64,000 nt of DNA from VAZQ01 sp963771845 (GTDB lineage: Bacteria > Pseudomonadota > Alphaproteobacteria > Rhizobiales > Xanthobacteraceae): assembly GCA_963771845.1 (NCBI GenBank), contig CAVYVC010000044.1, forward strand, positions 38,708 through 102,707, in the 5' to 3' direction. Shown piece by piece: positions 8,291-17,482 of the stretch (its first letter is position 1; each line of letters opens with the position of its first letter). Below the pieces are notes generated by a model that worked only from the letters and a program-made list of their open reading frames with translations, had not been told where the DNA came from and made no database searches. The translations under genes and the position numbers were made by a program.

Positions 8291-9583
8291 ATGAAACGGC
8301 GCGAATTCATATTGGTCCTTGGCGGTACTCTGTGCACATGGCCGCTCGGTGCGCGGGCACAGCAAACGACAGCGCACTCTGCACTGGGCTTCACCGGACG
8401 GCTTCTCGCAGGCGTTGTCATGCTCGCGGCGGCCGCGCCGGCCTCGGCACAATCGCCCGCGCCGGAGATTGTCTCGCCGCTGGTCGCAACGCCGATCGCG
8501 CCACCCCACCCCGTGCTCGGCGCTGATGCCCGCAGGCATCTCGTCTACGAGATCGTGCTGATGGATATCGGGGGGAGCGCAATTACGCTCGAGAAGATCC
8601 AAGTGCTTGATGCCAGCGGCGACGGCGTTCTTGCCACGATCGAGGGCGAGGTGCTGGCGAAAATTCTTCGTCTCACCGGCGCCGGCAATGTAACCGCATT
8701 GCCGGCCGGCGGCTCCGGCGTCCTGTTCATGGATGTTACCTTGGCCGAGGACGCAACGGTCCCGCGCGCCTTGAAGCACCGCTTCCAAGTTGCCGTAAGC
8801 GCCCCGCAAGGCAAACCCGCAAGCGGCAACGACCGCGATCCCACGCCGCAGCCACCACAGACGCAATCCTTCATCGGCGTTCCCCTGGACGTTGGCAAGC
8901 CGGCAGTCGTGATCGCGCCTCCGCTCAAAGGCCAGCGCTGGGTGGTCGCCGGTGGATGCTGCGACACCATCACCTATCATCGCGGCGCGACGCTGCCGAT
9001 CAACGGCGCGATCCGCGTCGCGGAACGCTACGCCATTGATTTTGTGCAACTGGACGACAACAACAAGATCGCATCCGGTCCGATCGACAAACTCTCAAGT
9101 TATGCCTTTTTTGGTCAGGAGATCTATTCCGTTGCCTGCGGTACCGTCGTCGCGATGGCGGACGACCGACCCGAGCAAGTGCCCGGCAAGCTCCCGCAAG
9201 GCATCTCGCTTGAGATGGCGCTGGGCAATTATGTCGTCATCGATATCGGAGAAGGACGCTTCGCCTTCTATGCGCACATGCAGCCGGGCAGCGTGCGCGT
9301 CAAGCCGGGCGACAAGGTGACAACAGGCCAGGTGCTCGGGCTACTCGGCAATTCCGGCAATACCGACGCGCCGCATCTCCACTTCCATGTCATGGATGGC
9401 GCTTCACCGCTCCTGTCCGACGGCTTGCCGTATACGTTTACATCTTTCACGGGTGAGGGCCGCGTCACTGACGAGCAGCCGCTGCTCTCCGGCGGCGCTG
9501 TTGCGATCGATCCCAATGCGCTCAGCGGACCGCACAAAAATCAGCTGCCGCTCAATCTTGAAGTCATCGGTTTCCCCAACTGA
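8291..9583 (+). CDS. M23-family peptidoglycan metallopeptidase with a double signal peptide
   Basis: The C-terminal half is an M23/LytM domain: ERYAIDFVQLD, a GNYVVIDIGEGRFAFYAHM region (given as GNYVVIDIGEG, FAFYAHM), VKPGDKVTTGQVLGLLGNSG and the metal-binding HLHFHV motif. Such enzymes cut peptidoglycan cross-links in the periplasm. The N-terminus is odd. The first 25 residues (MKRREFILVLGG, then WPLGARAQQ) are the signal peptide typical of PF04392 ABC binding proteins, followed about 20 residues later by a second complete signal (LLAGVVMLAAAAPASAQ) ending in a normal cleavage site. The ancestral peptidase start is probably near the second signal. No methionine precedes it closely, so the borrowed ATG at 8291 may now be used. 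Confidence 0.85.
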   Translation: MKRREFILVLGGTLCTWPLGARAQQTTAHSALGFTGRLLAGVVMLAAAAPASAQSPAPEIVSPLVATPIAPPHPVLGADARRHLVYEIVLMDIGGSAITLEKIQVLDASGDGVLATIEGEVLAKILRLTGAGNVTALPAGGSGVLFMDVTLAEDATVPRALKHRFQVAVSAPQGKPASGNDRDPTPQPPQTQSFIGVPLDVGKPAVVIAPPLKGQRWVVAGGCCDTITYHRGATLPINGAIRVAERYAIDFVQLDDNNKIASGPIDKLSSYAFFGQEIYSVACGTVVAMADDRPEQVPGKLPQGISLEMALGNYVVIDIGEGRFAFYAHMQPGSVRVKPGDKVTTGQVLGLLGNSGNTDAPHLHFHVMDGASPLLSDGLPYTFTSFTGEGRVTDEQPLLSGGAVAIDPNALSGPHKNQLPLNLEVIGFPN

Positions 9584-9687
9584 AGGCGCGGGTCGGCAGA
9601 GTGGCCTGAACACGGCATCGTGCGCGAGTCTTAGCGCATGTTGCGCCCACGTCGAGGGGGCTGCGGGCGGGTGCACGGACGATCACT

Positions 9688-9748
9688 CCCCTCACCCGGA
9701 TCGCGCAAGCGCGCGCGATCCGACCTCTCCCTCTGGGAGAGGTGGAGC
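9688..9748. repeat. dispersed palindromic repeat, family A
   Basis: CCCTCACCCGGATCGCGCAA, then GCGCGATCCGACCTCTCCC and GGGAGAGGT form nested inverted repeats. Nearly the same sequence recurs at about 42996-43050. It lies in the intergenic space between two convergent genes (M23 peptidase and a Bug protein). Confidence 0.8.
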
Positions 9749-9771
9749 GTGCCCGCGGTGCTAATCTTTAC

Positions 9772-10746
9772 TCATTGCGCCTTGATGCCGGCAAACTTGA
9801 TCACCTTGCCCCATTTTTCGGTTTCGTCGGCGATCAGCTTGCCGAAATCAGCCGGCGATCCCGGCAGCGGCGTGCTGCCGATATCGGCGAGGCGCGCCTT
9901 CATCTTGGGGTCGGCGAGAGCCGTGTTGACCGCCTGGTTGAGCGTGTCGACGATCTCGGCCGGCGTGTTCCTGGGCGCACCGATCCCATAGAATGAGCTT
10001 GCCTCGTAGCCGGGGACGGAATCGCTGACGGTCGGGAGATCGGGCAGCGCGTCGAGGCGGGTGGTGCCGGTCACGGCGAGGGCGCGCACCTTGCCGGTGC
10101 GCACGTACTCGATCGATGAGCCGGAGGAAGGAAACAGGACTTCCACCTGTCCTGCGATCAGGTCCGTCAGCGCGGGCGCGTTGCCGCGATAGGGCACGTG
10201 AACCAGCCGCACCCCAGTCATCAACATGAACAGTTCACCGGCGAGATGGCCCGCGCTTCCGATCCCGGCCGACGCCATGTTGACCTTGCCGGGATTGGCC
10301 TTGGCATAGGCGATGAACTCGGGAACCGTCCGGGCCGGAACCGATAGATTGACCGCCATGATCAGAGGCGCACGGCTGATGCCCGCGACCGGCGCGATGT
10401 CGCGCATGAAGTTGAAATTGAGTTTTTCGTAGAGGGTCGCGTTGATGGCGTTCGACATATTGGCCAGGAAGAGCGTATAGCCGTCAGGAGGCGCATTCAC
10501 GACCGCCTCGGCCGCAATATTCGTGCCGGCGCCGGGGCGGTTCTCGATGACGAATGACTGGCCGAGCCGGTCCGATAGCCACTGCGCCGTGAGGCGCGCG
10601 ATGATGTCATTTCCGCCGGCGGGCGTGAATCCGACGATCCAGTGCACCGGCCGGTTCGGATAGGTTTGCGCCCAAACGACGCACGATGCCGCCGGAAGCG
10701 CGCAAGCCCCCGCGGCCAGATGCAGAAAAGTTCGGCGGGGAATCAT
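9772..10746 (-). CDS. Bug/TctC-family tripartite tricarboxylate transporter substrate-binding protein
   Basis: A 324-residue periplasmic binding protein. ATG 10746 is chosen because GGAGGAG precedes it at good distance and it gives a twin-arginine-like signal (IPRRTFLHLAAGACALPA); a longer open frame upstream lacks these. Family motifs: YPNRPVHWIVGFTPAGGNDI, FVIENRPGAGTNIAAEAV, PPDGYTLFLANMSN, a HVPYRGNAPALTDLIAGQVE segment and a C-terminal DETEKWGKVIKFAGIKA end. Bug proteins bind carboxylates or other small organic ligands and are often orphaned from TctA/TctB membrane genes; none are visible here. Ligand unknown. The downstream side carries a family A repeat that probably terminates transcription. 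Confidence 0.92.
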   Translation of the reverse strand: MIPRRTFLHLAAGACALPAASCVVWAQTYPNRPVHWIVGFTPAGGNDIIARLTAQWLSDRLGQSFVIENRPGAGTNIAAEAVVNAPPDGYTLFLANMSNAINATLYEKLNFNFMRDIAPVAGISRAPLIMAVNLSVPARTVPEFIAYAKANPGKVNMASAGIGSAGHLAGELFMLMTGVRLVHVPYRGNAPALTDLIAGQVEVLFPSSGSSIEYVRTGKVRALAVTGTTRLDALPDLPTVSDSVPGYEASSFYGIGAPRNTPAEIVDTLNQAVNTALADPKMKARLADIGSTPLPGSPADFGKLIADETEKWGKVIKFAGIKAQ

Positions 10747-10894
10747 GACGCTCCTCCATAGTCTACGCGATGGTGTGCGCGTCAATCCAACGCGAACATG
10801 GGAGTGCGACGCGCAGACTACGCCCCTGCCACTGGGGCGCAAAGGGCCATGTCCACGGTGGGTTACGGCGCACGCAAAGGGCGCGCCTAATCGC

Positions 10895-12345
10895 ACTGAG
10901 TCAGAAGATTTTCCGTCGATAGTGCATGAGAATCAGATATTTGTCGAGGTTCACTGGCCGGCGGAGGGCTGCGATGAATCTCGAAAGAACGGAGGATAGT
11001 GCATCTCGATTTGCGCGTTTTGTGGAACAGCTGACGAGCGTGATCGGCCACGCCGACCGGGAGCGGCCGCTGAATGATTACTGTGCCGGCCTTTTGGTCT
11101 CAGAAGGCCGCAGGAGCGTGGAGCCGATCGCGGCGGTGACGGCGCCGCACGAGACTTCGGTGCAGCATCAAAGATTGCTGCACTTTGTTGCCAATGCGCC
11201 GTGGTCGGACGCGTCAATGTTGGCCAAAGTGCGCGAGCTGATCTTGCCGGTGATCGAGCGGCATGGACCGATTGAAGCCTGGATTGTCGACGATACGTCT
11301 TTTCCAAAGTGCGGCTCCAAATCGGTCGGCGTGCAGCATCAATATTGCGGCCAGCTTGGCAAGCAAGCGAATTGTCAGGTGGCAGTGACGTTGTCGATCG
11401 CCAATCATCACGCCAGCCTGCCGATCGCGTATCGGCTTTATCTGCCGCAGCAATGGGCTAAAAACGCTGCGCGCCGCAAGAAAGCGCGTATTCCCAAGGA
11501 GATCTCGTTCAAGACCAAACCGCAGATCGCCCTGGAGCAGATTGCGAAAGCCTTAGCGGCGGGGGTACCGCGCGGGGTGGTGCTCACAGATGCGAGCTAC
11601 GGATCGAACTCAGGGTTTCGCACGGGCCTCAGTGCGCTGGGGCTCGAATACGTGGCAGCCATCATACCGACAATTATGGTGCGTAGAGTAACCGATGATG
11701 GCGGGATGGGGCCGCGCTTGAGCGTGAAGAAGTTGGCACTCAGGCTGCCAGAAAAAGCTTGGTGCACGATCACCTGGCGGGAGGGAACTAACAAAAAGCT
11801 GCGCTCGCGCTTCGCCCGCGTTCAAGTGCGAACGGCGCCGATCAGGGGTGCCGCGGCACGAGGTGAAGAAACGCTTCTCATCGAATGGCCCAAGAGTGAG
11901 CGTGAGCCCACCAAATATTGGCTTGCCACCCTCGATAAGAACATTTCATTTCATGCGCTGGTCGATCGCGCAAAAATGCGGTGGCGGATCGAGCGCGACT
12001 ACCTGGAGCTCAAACAAGAGATCGGGCTCGGGCACTACGAGGGGCGGGGATGGCCGGGCTTCCACCATCACGCGACGCTTTGCATCGCCGTTTACGGCTT
12101 CCTGATCTCCGAAAGGGAGACAATTCCCCCCTCAGGACCTCATTGCGCCCGGAGAGTCAAAAAACTTGCCATTCCCGATAGTTACCGACCCCGCGGCGCC
12201 GCCAATCCGGCCCCAACGCCACGTTCCCAACTCGATCGCTACGCTCCATCATCAGCTGATCGTCGCAATCGCAAGGATGCTGCCAAGATGCCCCTATTGT
12301 GCAACCCGATACAGAAGGAACATGCGTCTCAGGTTGTGACGCAGT
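10895..12345 (+). mobile_element. IS701-type insertion sequence (boundaries tentative)
   Basis: The element is defined by its transposase. Possible imperfect terminal inverted repeats are ACTGAGTCAGAAG at 10895 and the reverse complement of CTTGTGACGCAGT-like sequence ending at 12345 (reads ACTGCGTCACAAC inward), which match at about 11 of 13 positions. The flanking bases do not show a target duplication, so the ends are a guess and the copy may be old or rearranged. Confidence 0.4.
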
Positions 12346-12347
12346 AA
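10974..12347 (+). CDS. IS701-family DDE transposase
   Basis: A 457-residue transposase. The first catalytic Asp region is IEAWIVDDTSFPKCG followed by VGVQHQYCGQLGKQANCQVA, strongly typical of IS701 elements; the second is GVVLTDASYGSN; the Glu region is RWRIERDYLELKQEIGLGHY with YEGRGWPGFHHH after it. Start at ATG 10974 after GGCGGAGGG; the frame remains open a little further upstream. The C-terminus runs on after the usual family end as a basic tail (RRNRKDAAK), so the last tens of residues may be altered or read into flanking DNA. The reading frame is otherwise intact and the transposase could be active. Confidence 0.88.
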   Translation: MNLERTEDSASRFARFVEQLTSVIGHADRERPLNDYCAGLLVSEGRRSVEPIAAVTAPHETSVQHQRLLHFVANAPWSDASMLAKVRELILPVIERHGPIEAWIVDDTSFPKCGSKSVGVQHQYCGQLGKQANCQVAVTLSIANHHASLPIAYRLYLPQQWAKNAARRKKARIPKEISFKTKPQIALEQIAKALAAGVPRGVVLTDASYGSNSGFRTGLSALGLEYVAAIIPTIMVRRVTDDGGMGPRLSVKKLALRLPEKAWCTITWREGTNKKLRSRFARVQVRTAPIRGAAARGEETLLIEWPKSEREPTKYWLATLDKNISFHALVDRAKMRWRIERDYLELKQEIGLGHYEGRGWPGFHHHATLCIAVYGFLISERETIPPSGPHCARRVKKLAIPDSYRPRGAANPAPTPRSQLDRYAPSSADRRNRKDAAKMPLLCNPIQKEHASQVVTQ

Positions 12348-12491
12348 CACTAACCCACCCTACACGCGAGCCGCGGTCATGTCCCTTCCGGCACACAAGA
12401 GCGGCCTGATTGGGCTGAGCTTACAGGCGCAATCAGAGGTGCTACGATTGAATTGAGCTGAGGCTCACTCTGCTGCGCATGGGAGGACACG

Positions 12492-13784
12492 ATGGGCGCC
12501 AAGAAGACGCTGGTTATTCGTAACGGCACTTTGATCGATGGATCAGTCAGGCCGCCGGTGCGCAACGACACGATCGTGATCGCGGGCAACCGCATCACAA
12601 GCATTGGCGCGTCGCCCCCGGACATGTCACTCGAAGACCCGCGCAGCGTCGAACTGATCGATGCAACGGGACAGTGGATCATGCCAGGTCTGATCGATGC
12701 GCACTGCCACGTCTCGTATGGCTACCCGCTGATCAAGGGGGAAGGCAAAGGCAAGGGCACTACGCGGCCGGAATTCTCCACCCTCAAGTCGGCGCGCAGC
12801 GTGCAGAGGGTATTGCGCGCTGGGGTAACCAGCATCTCCGTGCCGGGTGGCACGTGGTTCACGGACGTGGGCGTGCGCGATGCGATCAAGCTCGGGCTGA
12901 TGGCGGGGCCGCGCATGTACGTTGCCGGTCGAATGATCGTGACCTATGGCTGTATCGAGGACGACGAGCCCTCGTGGGAAGGAACGCCCGATCATTCCGT
13001 CGGCAAACTCTGCAACAGTGCAGCCGAGATGGTGACGGAGGTCCGCCGGCAAGGCAAGCACGGCGTCAATTTCATCAAAATGGCCGACAGCCGCTCGGGC
13101 GAATCGCAGATGCTGGCGAAAGAGGAAATTGCGCTAGTTGCAGCGGAAGCGCACCGGCGTAATCTGCGCGTTGGAATTCACTCGCGTGGCGCCGGCTCAA
13201 CCCGCGCGGCTGCCGAGGCCGGGGTGGATTGGATCATTCATGCCGATCTTGCGACCGATCGCGATCTCGATGCGGTTGCGCGGGCAGGCATTCCGATAAT
13301 CCCAACCAGTACATTCCTCGCGATGGTGGTGGAGCTTGGGCAAAGAGTCGGCGCCGAACAGGTGCAGCTCGACATCGGTAGAATGAAGCGGCACTTTGAT
13401 CTTCTCTGCGAGCTCATGCACAAGGCGCGCAAGCTGGGCATCAAGCTGCTGGTCGGGACCGATACCGGCAACAACTCGTTTATGCCGCATGGTGAGCTGC
13501 ACGCGAAGGAGCTGGAGATCTTCGTGAAGTACGGCGGCTATACTCCGCTGGAAGCGATCGTCGCGGCCACAAGGGATAATGCATACGCCGTTGGCCTCGA
13601 AGGGCAGGTGGGCGAACTCGCGGCCGATCGGCTCGCCGACATTATTGTGCTCAACAAGGATCCGATTGCCGACATCACGGTGCTGCAGGGCGGAAAGCAT
13701 CTGTCGCGGGTCATTAAGGACGGCGAGATCATCGACCTCAATTCACACGATGACATGCTCACGTTTGCGGAGGCGGCGGAGTAG
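12492..13784 (+). CDS. metal-dependent amidohydrolase
   Basis: A 430-residue cytoplasmic amidohydrolase. Metal-binding and catalytic features are in order: MPGLIDAHCHVSYG (HxH), NFIKMADS (bridging Lys), GIHSRG, WIIHADL and VGTDTGNN (catalytic Asp), with a C-terminal TRDNAYAVGLEGQVGELA region (TRDNAYAVG, VGELAADRLADIIVLNKDP) that closes the composite beta-sandwich. This resembles the imidazolonepropionase/prolidase-like branch that hydrolyses amide or ring C-N bonds. Substrate cannot be told. The ATG at 12492 follows GGGAGGAC, a good ribosome site. It is followed on the same strand by a Bug binding protein and an MFS transporter, which hints at uptake and hydrolysis of a small organic compound. 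Confidence 0.9.
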   Translation: MGAKKTLVIRNGTLIDGSVRPPVRNDTIVIAGNRITSIGASPPDMSLEDPRSVELIDATGQWIMPGLIDAHCHVSYGYPLIKGEGKGKGTTRPEFSTLKSARSVQRVLRAGVTSISVPGGTWFTDVGVRDAIKLGLMAGPRMYVAGRMIVTYGCIEDDEPSWEGTPDHSVGKLCNSAAEMVTEVRRQGKHGVNFIKMADSRSGESQMLAKEEIALVAAEAHRRNLRVGIHSRGAGSTRAAAEAGVDWIIHADLATDRDLDAVARAGIPIIPTSTFLAMVVELGQRVGAEQVQLDIGRMKRHFDLLCELMHKARKLGIKLLVGTDTGNNSFMPHGELHAKELEIFVKYGGYTPLEAIVAATRDNAYAVGLEGQVGELAADRLADIIVLNKDPIADITVLQGGKHLSRVIKDGEIIDLNSHDDMLTFAEAAE

Positions 13785-13793
13785 GAATCGGAA

Positions 13794-13864
13794 GTAGCCC
13801 GGATGAGCGAAGCGATATCCGGGACTTATTTCTCCCCGCATGTCGCTGCGCTCATGCGGGCTAC
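13794..13864. repeat. dispersed palindromic repeat, family B (GTAGCCCGGAT...)
   Basis: Starts GTAGCCCGGATGAGCGAAGC and ends CGCTCATGCGGGCTAC, inverted around the centre. Other copies in this window lie at 26076, 27767, 32801 and 44156. The element sits between the amidohydrolase and the next Bug gene. Confidence 0.85.
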
Positions 13865-13905
13865 AGCGGGCTGATTTGGCAAAACGAGAAAAAACGAGCT
13901 TGCAC

Positions 13906-14949
13906 ATGAAGGTTCTCGTTTTTGCGTCGAGGCGGACCGCGTGCGCGCTTGCGATCGCCCTGCTCGTGAGCCTGATATCGGAAGCGGCACGCTGCGCGGG
14001 AGTGGAAGACTTTTACAGAGGCAGGACCGTTTCCCTCATTATCGGGTACAGCGTCGGGGGCGGCTATGACCTCTACGCACGATTGCTGGCGCGACACATG
14101 GGCCAATATGTTCCTGGCCATCCCAGCATCGTGCCGCAGAACCTTACCGGCGCCGGAAGCCTGCGGGCAGCCACTTTCCTCTATTCCGTCGCGCCCAAGG
14201 ACGGCAGCGTGTTTGGCACCTTCGGGCGCACCATCGCTACCAATCCGTTGCTGATGCCGGCGGGCGCGCAGTTCGACGCAACCAAATTCAGCTGGCTGGG
14301 GAGCATGACCAACGAGGTCAGCCTGTGCGTCACCTGGCACACGTCTGCGGTCAAGGATTGGAACGACGCCCTGGAAAAACCAGTCACGCTGGGCGGAGAA
14401 GGATCGGGAGCCGATCCCGACGTCTATACGCTCCTGTACAAGAACGTGTTCGGCGCCAAATGGCGGCTGGTGAGCGGCTACCCCGGAACAAACGACACGG
14501 TACTGGCAATGGAGCGCGGCGAGGTGGATGGCCTCTGTGGTCTGTCCTGGAGCACTCTCAAAAGCCGGCATCCGCAATGGCTCAATCAGAAGCGGGTCAA
14601 TATCCTTGTGCAGGCGGGGCTGAAAAAACAACCGGAGCTCGCCGGCGTGCCGTTGGCGCTCGATCTCACCAATGATCCGGAAAAGCTTGCGATCCTGAAG
14701 CTGTTCTTGAGCACCCAGGAAATGGCGCGTCCTTTTGCGGCCCCACCCGACATCCCGCCGGAGCGCAGGAGCGCGTTGATCTCCGCGTTCGAGCAAGCCA
14801 TGCACGATCCGCAGCTTCTGGCCGAAGCAAATAAGTTGAACATCGACATCAATCCGCTACCTGCGCAGGCCATGGATCGGTTGATCGCGGAGCTTTATGC
14901 CACCCCCAAGCCTCTGGTCGAGAAAGCAGCTCTCGCCGTGGCAAAATAG
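13906..14949 (+). CDS. Bug-like tripartite tricarboxylate transporter substrate-binding protein, divergent branch
   Basis: A 347-residue secreted protein; ATG 13906 gives a signal peptide (ACALAIALLVSLISEAARCA). It follows the branch with VEDFYRGRTVSLIIGYSVGG, then YDLYARLLARHMGQYVPG and PQNLTGAGSLRAATFLYSVA, GLCGLSWSTLKSR and a C-terminal NPLPAQAMDRLIAELYATP. This resembles TctC/Bug proteins but is diverged from the other three copies in the window. Ligand unknown. It lies between an amidohydrolase and an MFS transporter on the same strand, and the repeat before it suggests a separate transcript from the amidohydrolase. Confidence 0.85.
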   Translation: MKVLVFASRRTACALAIALLVSLISEAARCAGVEDFYRGRTVSLIIGYSVGGGYDLYARLLARHMGQYVPGHPSIVPQNLTGAGSLRAATFLYSVAPKDGSVFGTFGRTIATNPLLMPAGAQFDATKFSWLGSMTNEVSLCVTWHTSAVKDWNDALEKPVTLGGEGSGADPDVYTLLYKNVFGAKWRLVSGYPGTNDTVLAMERGEVDGLCGLSWSTLKSRHPQWLNQKRVNILVQAGLKKQPELAGVPLALDLTNDPEKLAILKLFLSTQEMARPFAAPPDIPPERRSALISAFEQAMHDPQLLAEANKLNIDINPLPAQAMDRLIAELYATPKPLVEKAALAVAK

Positions 14950-14995
14950 ATGTCGCGCGCTTCGTGTCGGCTGTGCGGACAGGACGCGTAGCCGC

Positions 14996-16225
14996 TTGAC
15001 GACTGTCGAGAAATCGCGCCGGCAGGTACCGGGGCGCGCTTTTGCCTTGGCGCTCGGCCTCGTCGCGTTCATTGCGCCGCTTGCGGTGCATCTTTTTTTT
15101 CCGGTCATTCCGGCCGTGAAAGTGGCGCTCTCGCTCTCCGATGCGGCGGCGCAGTTCAATTTCAGCATCGGGCTGTTTGCGATGGCGGTGGCCACGCTCG
15201 CCTATGGCAGCCTCTCCGACCGCTACGGCCGGCGGCCTCTGCTCCTGTCCGGGCTGGGGTTGTTCCTCATCGGCAGCGCAGTTTGCGCCATCGCGCCGAC
15301 CGCGGCGACGCTTGCGTTGGGCCGAATCGTGCAGGCAGTCGGGGCGGGCTGCAGCACGACGCTGGTGCGCACGATCGCGCGCGACGCTTATCGCGCCGAG
15401 CATCTGATACGCGTGATCGCGTATCTGACGATGTTCTACACGCTCGGCCCCATGATCGCTCCGCTGTTCGGCGGCGTGCTGATTGACACAATGGGTTGGC
15501 GCAGCGTGTTCGGCTTCGCGCTCGTTGTCGGCGCGCTCATAGCCGTGGCTGCCTATGCCTGGATTTTTGAAACGCGCCCGCAGCTTCCTGGTGCGGCGGA
15601 TGAGACCACAATCACGCGCGGGTATTTCGAATTGTTCCGCAATCCGGCCTTCGTCGGATACGTCCTGCAAAGCGGCTTTAATACCGCTGCGTTCATGACC
15701 ACGGCGAGCGCGGCGGCAACCCTGATGAAGGAATTGCTGGCGCGGTCAGCGACCGAGTACGGCTTCTATTTTCTGGTATTTCCGGTGGGCTTCTTTTTCG
15801 GCAATTGGCTGTCCAGCCGCATCAGCAACCGCCGATCGAACGAGAGCATGGTTCTCGCCGGCTCCGTGCTCTCGATAACAACAATATTGGTGCAGGCAGC
15901 GCTGCTCCTTTCCGGCGTGGTCGCACCATGGAGCCTGTTTGTTCCCGGCTTTTTTCTTACCTTTTCGCAAGGCATCGCCTTGCCCTACGCGCAGGTCGGA
16001 GCCATGGGGACGATTCCGCGGCTGGCCGGCACCGCCGCAGGTGTGGGCGTCTTCATGCAAAACATAGGGGCGGCACTGTTCACACAGCTCTATGGCTTTG
16101 CAGCCAATGGCACGCCTGCGCCAATGGTGGCGATAGTGGCACTGAGCGGCATTTTGGGGCTTGCGGCCGGTGTGCTCCCATCGCTCTACAAGGGAAAGAC
16201 AGCCGGGTGGCAGATGCGGGTTTGA
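14996..16225 (+). CDS. Bcr/CflA-type MFS transporter
   Basis: A 12-helix major facilitator of about 409 residues. Visible signatures are the first helix ALALGLVAFIAPLAVHLFFP, motif A between helices 2 and 3 (GSLSDRYGRRPLLLSG), and ALGRIVQAVGAGCSTTLVRT. This is the drug:H+ antiporter-1 branch (Bcr/CflA). Start is uncertain: TTG 14996 just after the previous gene gives a sensible cytoplasmic N-terminus, while ATG 14897 would overlap the previous gene by 53 bases. It probably exports a small amphiphilic compound across the inner membrane. Close spacing to the upstream Bug gene suggests cotranscription. Confidence 0.85.
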   Translation: MTTVEKSRRQVPGRAFALALGLVAFIAPLAVHLFFPVIPAVKVALSLSDAAAQFNFSIGLFAMAVATLAYGSLSDRYGRRPLLLSGLGLFLIGSAVCAIAPTAATLALGRIVQAVGAGCSTTLVRTIARDAYRAEHLIRVIAYLTMFYTLGPMIAPLFGGVLIDTMGWRSVFGFALVVGALIAVAAYAWIFETRPQLPGAADETTITRGYFELFRNPAFVGYVLQSGFNTAAFMTTASAAATLMKELLARSATEYGFYFLVFPVGFFFGNWLSSRISNRRSNESMVLAGSVLSITTILVQAALLLSGVVAPWSLFVPGFFLTFSQGIALPYAQVGAMGTIPRLAGTAAGVGVFMQNIGAALFTQLYGFAANGTPAPMVAIVALSGILGLAAGVLPSLYKGKTAGWQMRV

Positions 16226-16280
16226 AGGCCGAGCGGCGCAGAGCATCGGCCGGGTCGAGGAGGGAAGCGCCGGCGCGCGC

Positions 16281-17393
16281 TCACGGAAGATCGGAAAGAG
16301 AAGCGGGCCCGGGCCCCGGCGTGATTCGCATCGGCCATTGTCTGGAATCAAACGGCACCACTGGAGGCAGAAACGGTTTGATGCCGAGCTTGGCGCTTTC
16401 ACTGATGATTGCGGCGCGTGCATCGCCTCCCATCAGTTCGTAGTCCATTTGATAGTAATTGCCGAAAAACAGCGCTCCATCCGAGCGGTCGGCGATGATC
16501 CGGGTGAGAGCGTCCATCATCTCATCGGGTGACGTGGTGAAGGAGATGGTCTCGATGAGGATCAGCCGGTCGTTGATCGCCTGCGGCTCGAAAAATTGCG
16601 CCAATACGCTGAACAGCACGTTGTTTTGACGCGTGGCGTAGATCGTATTGCTGGCTGCGTAGGTCTTCTCCCAATCGCCGCCGAGCAGCTTCTTCCAATC
16701 TGCGAGCACTGTCATCCAATGGGCGACCTGGGTCTGCGCTGCCCACTCGATGTCCAGTTTCAGGTGCGGCGCCTGCTTCTTGGTGAATGTCTCCAAGGCG
16801 ACGAAGGAGACGGTACGCTTGCCCAAACAATCGTCCATGAATGCAATGTTGTTGTGCAGGATTGTGCGGTCGTTGTCCCTCCACTCCGCCGGCATTGGTG
16901 TCTCGTCAAGGCCATCCAGGGCGGACTGCATGCGAGAGCGATAGGCAAGCATCGGTGCGCGCCATGACTGATCGGAGGAATTATCGAGATACGGCCCCAC
17001 GACCTGGGCGAGCGCCATGGTGCTGTGGTCAATGGATTTGAGCAATTGGTAGACAATTGGCACCGAGGGCGCCTCGAGTGGCGCCTTGCCGGGCTGATAA
17101 AGAATAAACCTGCCCCCCGCTCCCGAGAAAAGCCCAAGAATGACGGGATGTTTGCTAAGAATATTGCGCTCGAAGATTTGGTGAGCGTTGTCATAAAGCT
17201 CGAACATGCCGGTGTTCAAGGCCAAAACATTCTTCGTTGCGGTCTCGGCCGGACTAGTGGCTGTGCGACCGGAAATCGGCGCCATGTAGGACGGCAGATC
17301 TTCTGCCTTAATCGTCGAGCTGAGCGGGATCGCCAACACAATCGATAAAAGAGAGCTATAGATCAGCTTTTCCAGGAGTGAATGCGTTTGCAT
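16281..17393 (-). CDS. secreted protein of unknown function
   Basis: A 370-residue protein with a signal peptide (IYSSLLSIVLAIPLSSTIKA). I recognise no domain. The mature part is rich in alpha-helix-like stretches, for example LYDNAHQIFERNILSKHPVI, and carries a repeated use of Trp and Asp (SSDQSWRAPML, HWMTVLADWKKLLGGDWE). The C-terminal segment includes DRSDGALFFGNYYQMDYELM. It is convergent with the MFS gene upstream and the DMT gene behind it, so it is probably monocistronic. Base composition is a little lower in GC than its neighbours. Real gene because of length, signal and clean start at ATG 17393. Confidence 0.7.
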   Translation of the reverse strand: MQTHSLLEKLIYSSLLSIVLAIPLSSTIKAEDLPSYMAPISGRTATSPAETATKNVLALNTGMFELYDNAHQIFERNILSKHPVILGLFSGAGGRFILYQPGKAPLEAPSVPIVYQLLKSIDHSTMALAQVVGPYLDNSSDQSWRAPMLAYRSRMQSALDGLDETPMPAEWRDNDRTILHNNIAFMDDCLGKRTVSFVALETFTKKQAPHLKLDIEWAAQTQVAHWMTVLADWKKLLGGDWEKTYAASNTIYATRQNNVLFSVLAQFFEPQAINDRLILIETISFTTSPDEMMDALTRIIADRSDGALFFGNYYQMDYELMGGDARAAIISESAKLGIKPFLPPVVPFDSRQWPMRITPGPGPASLSDLP

Positions 17394-17482
17394 TTGCGTG
17401 CCTCCAAACTGGACAGACTTTAATGATTGTGGGGGCCACTACTGAGTCGGAGCAAGAGATATAAGCGCGATACAATAACTGA

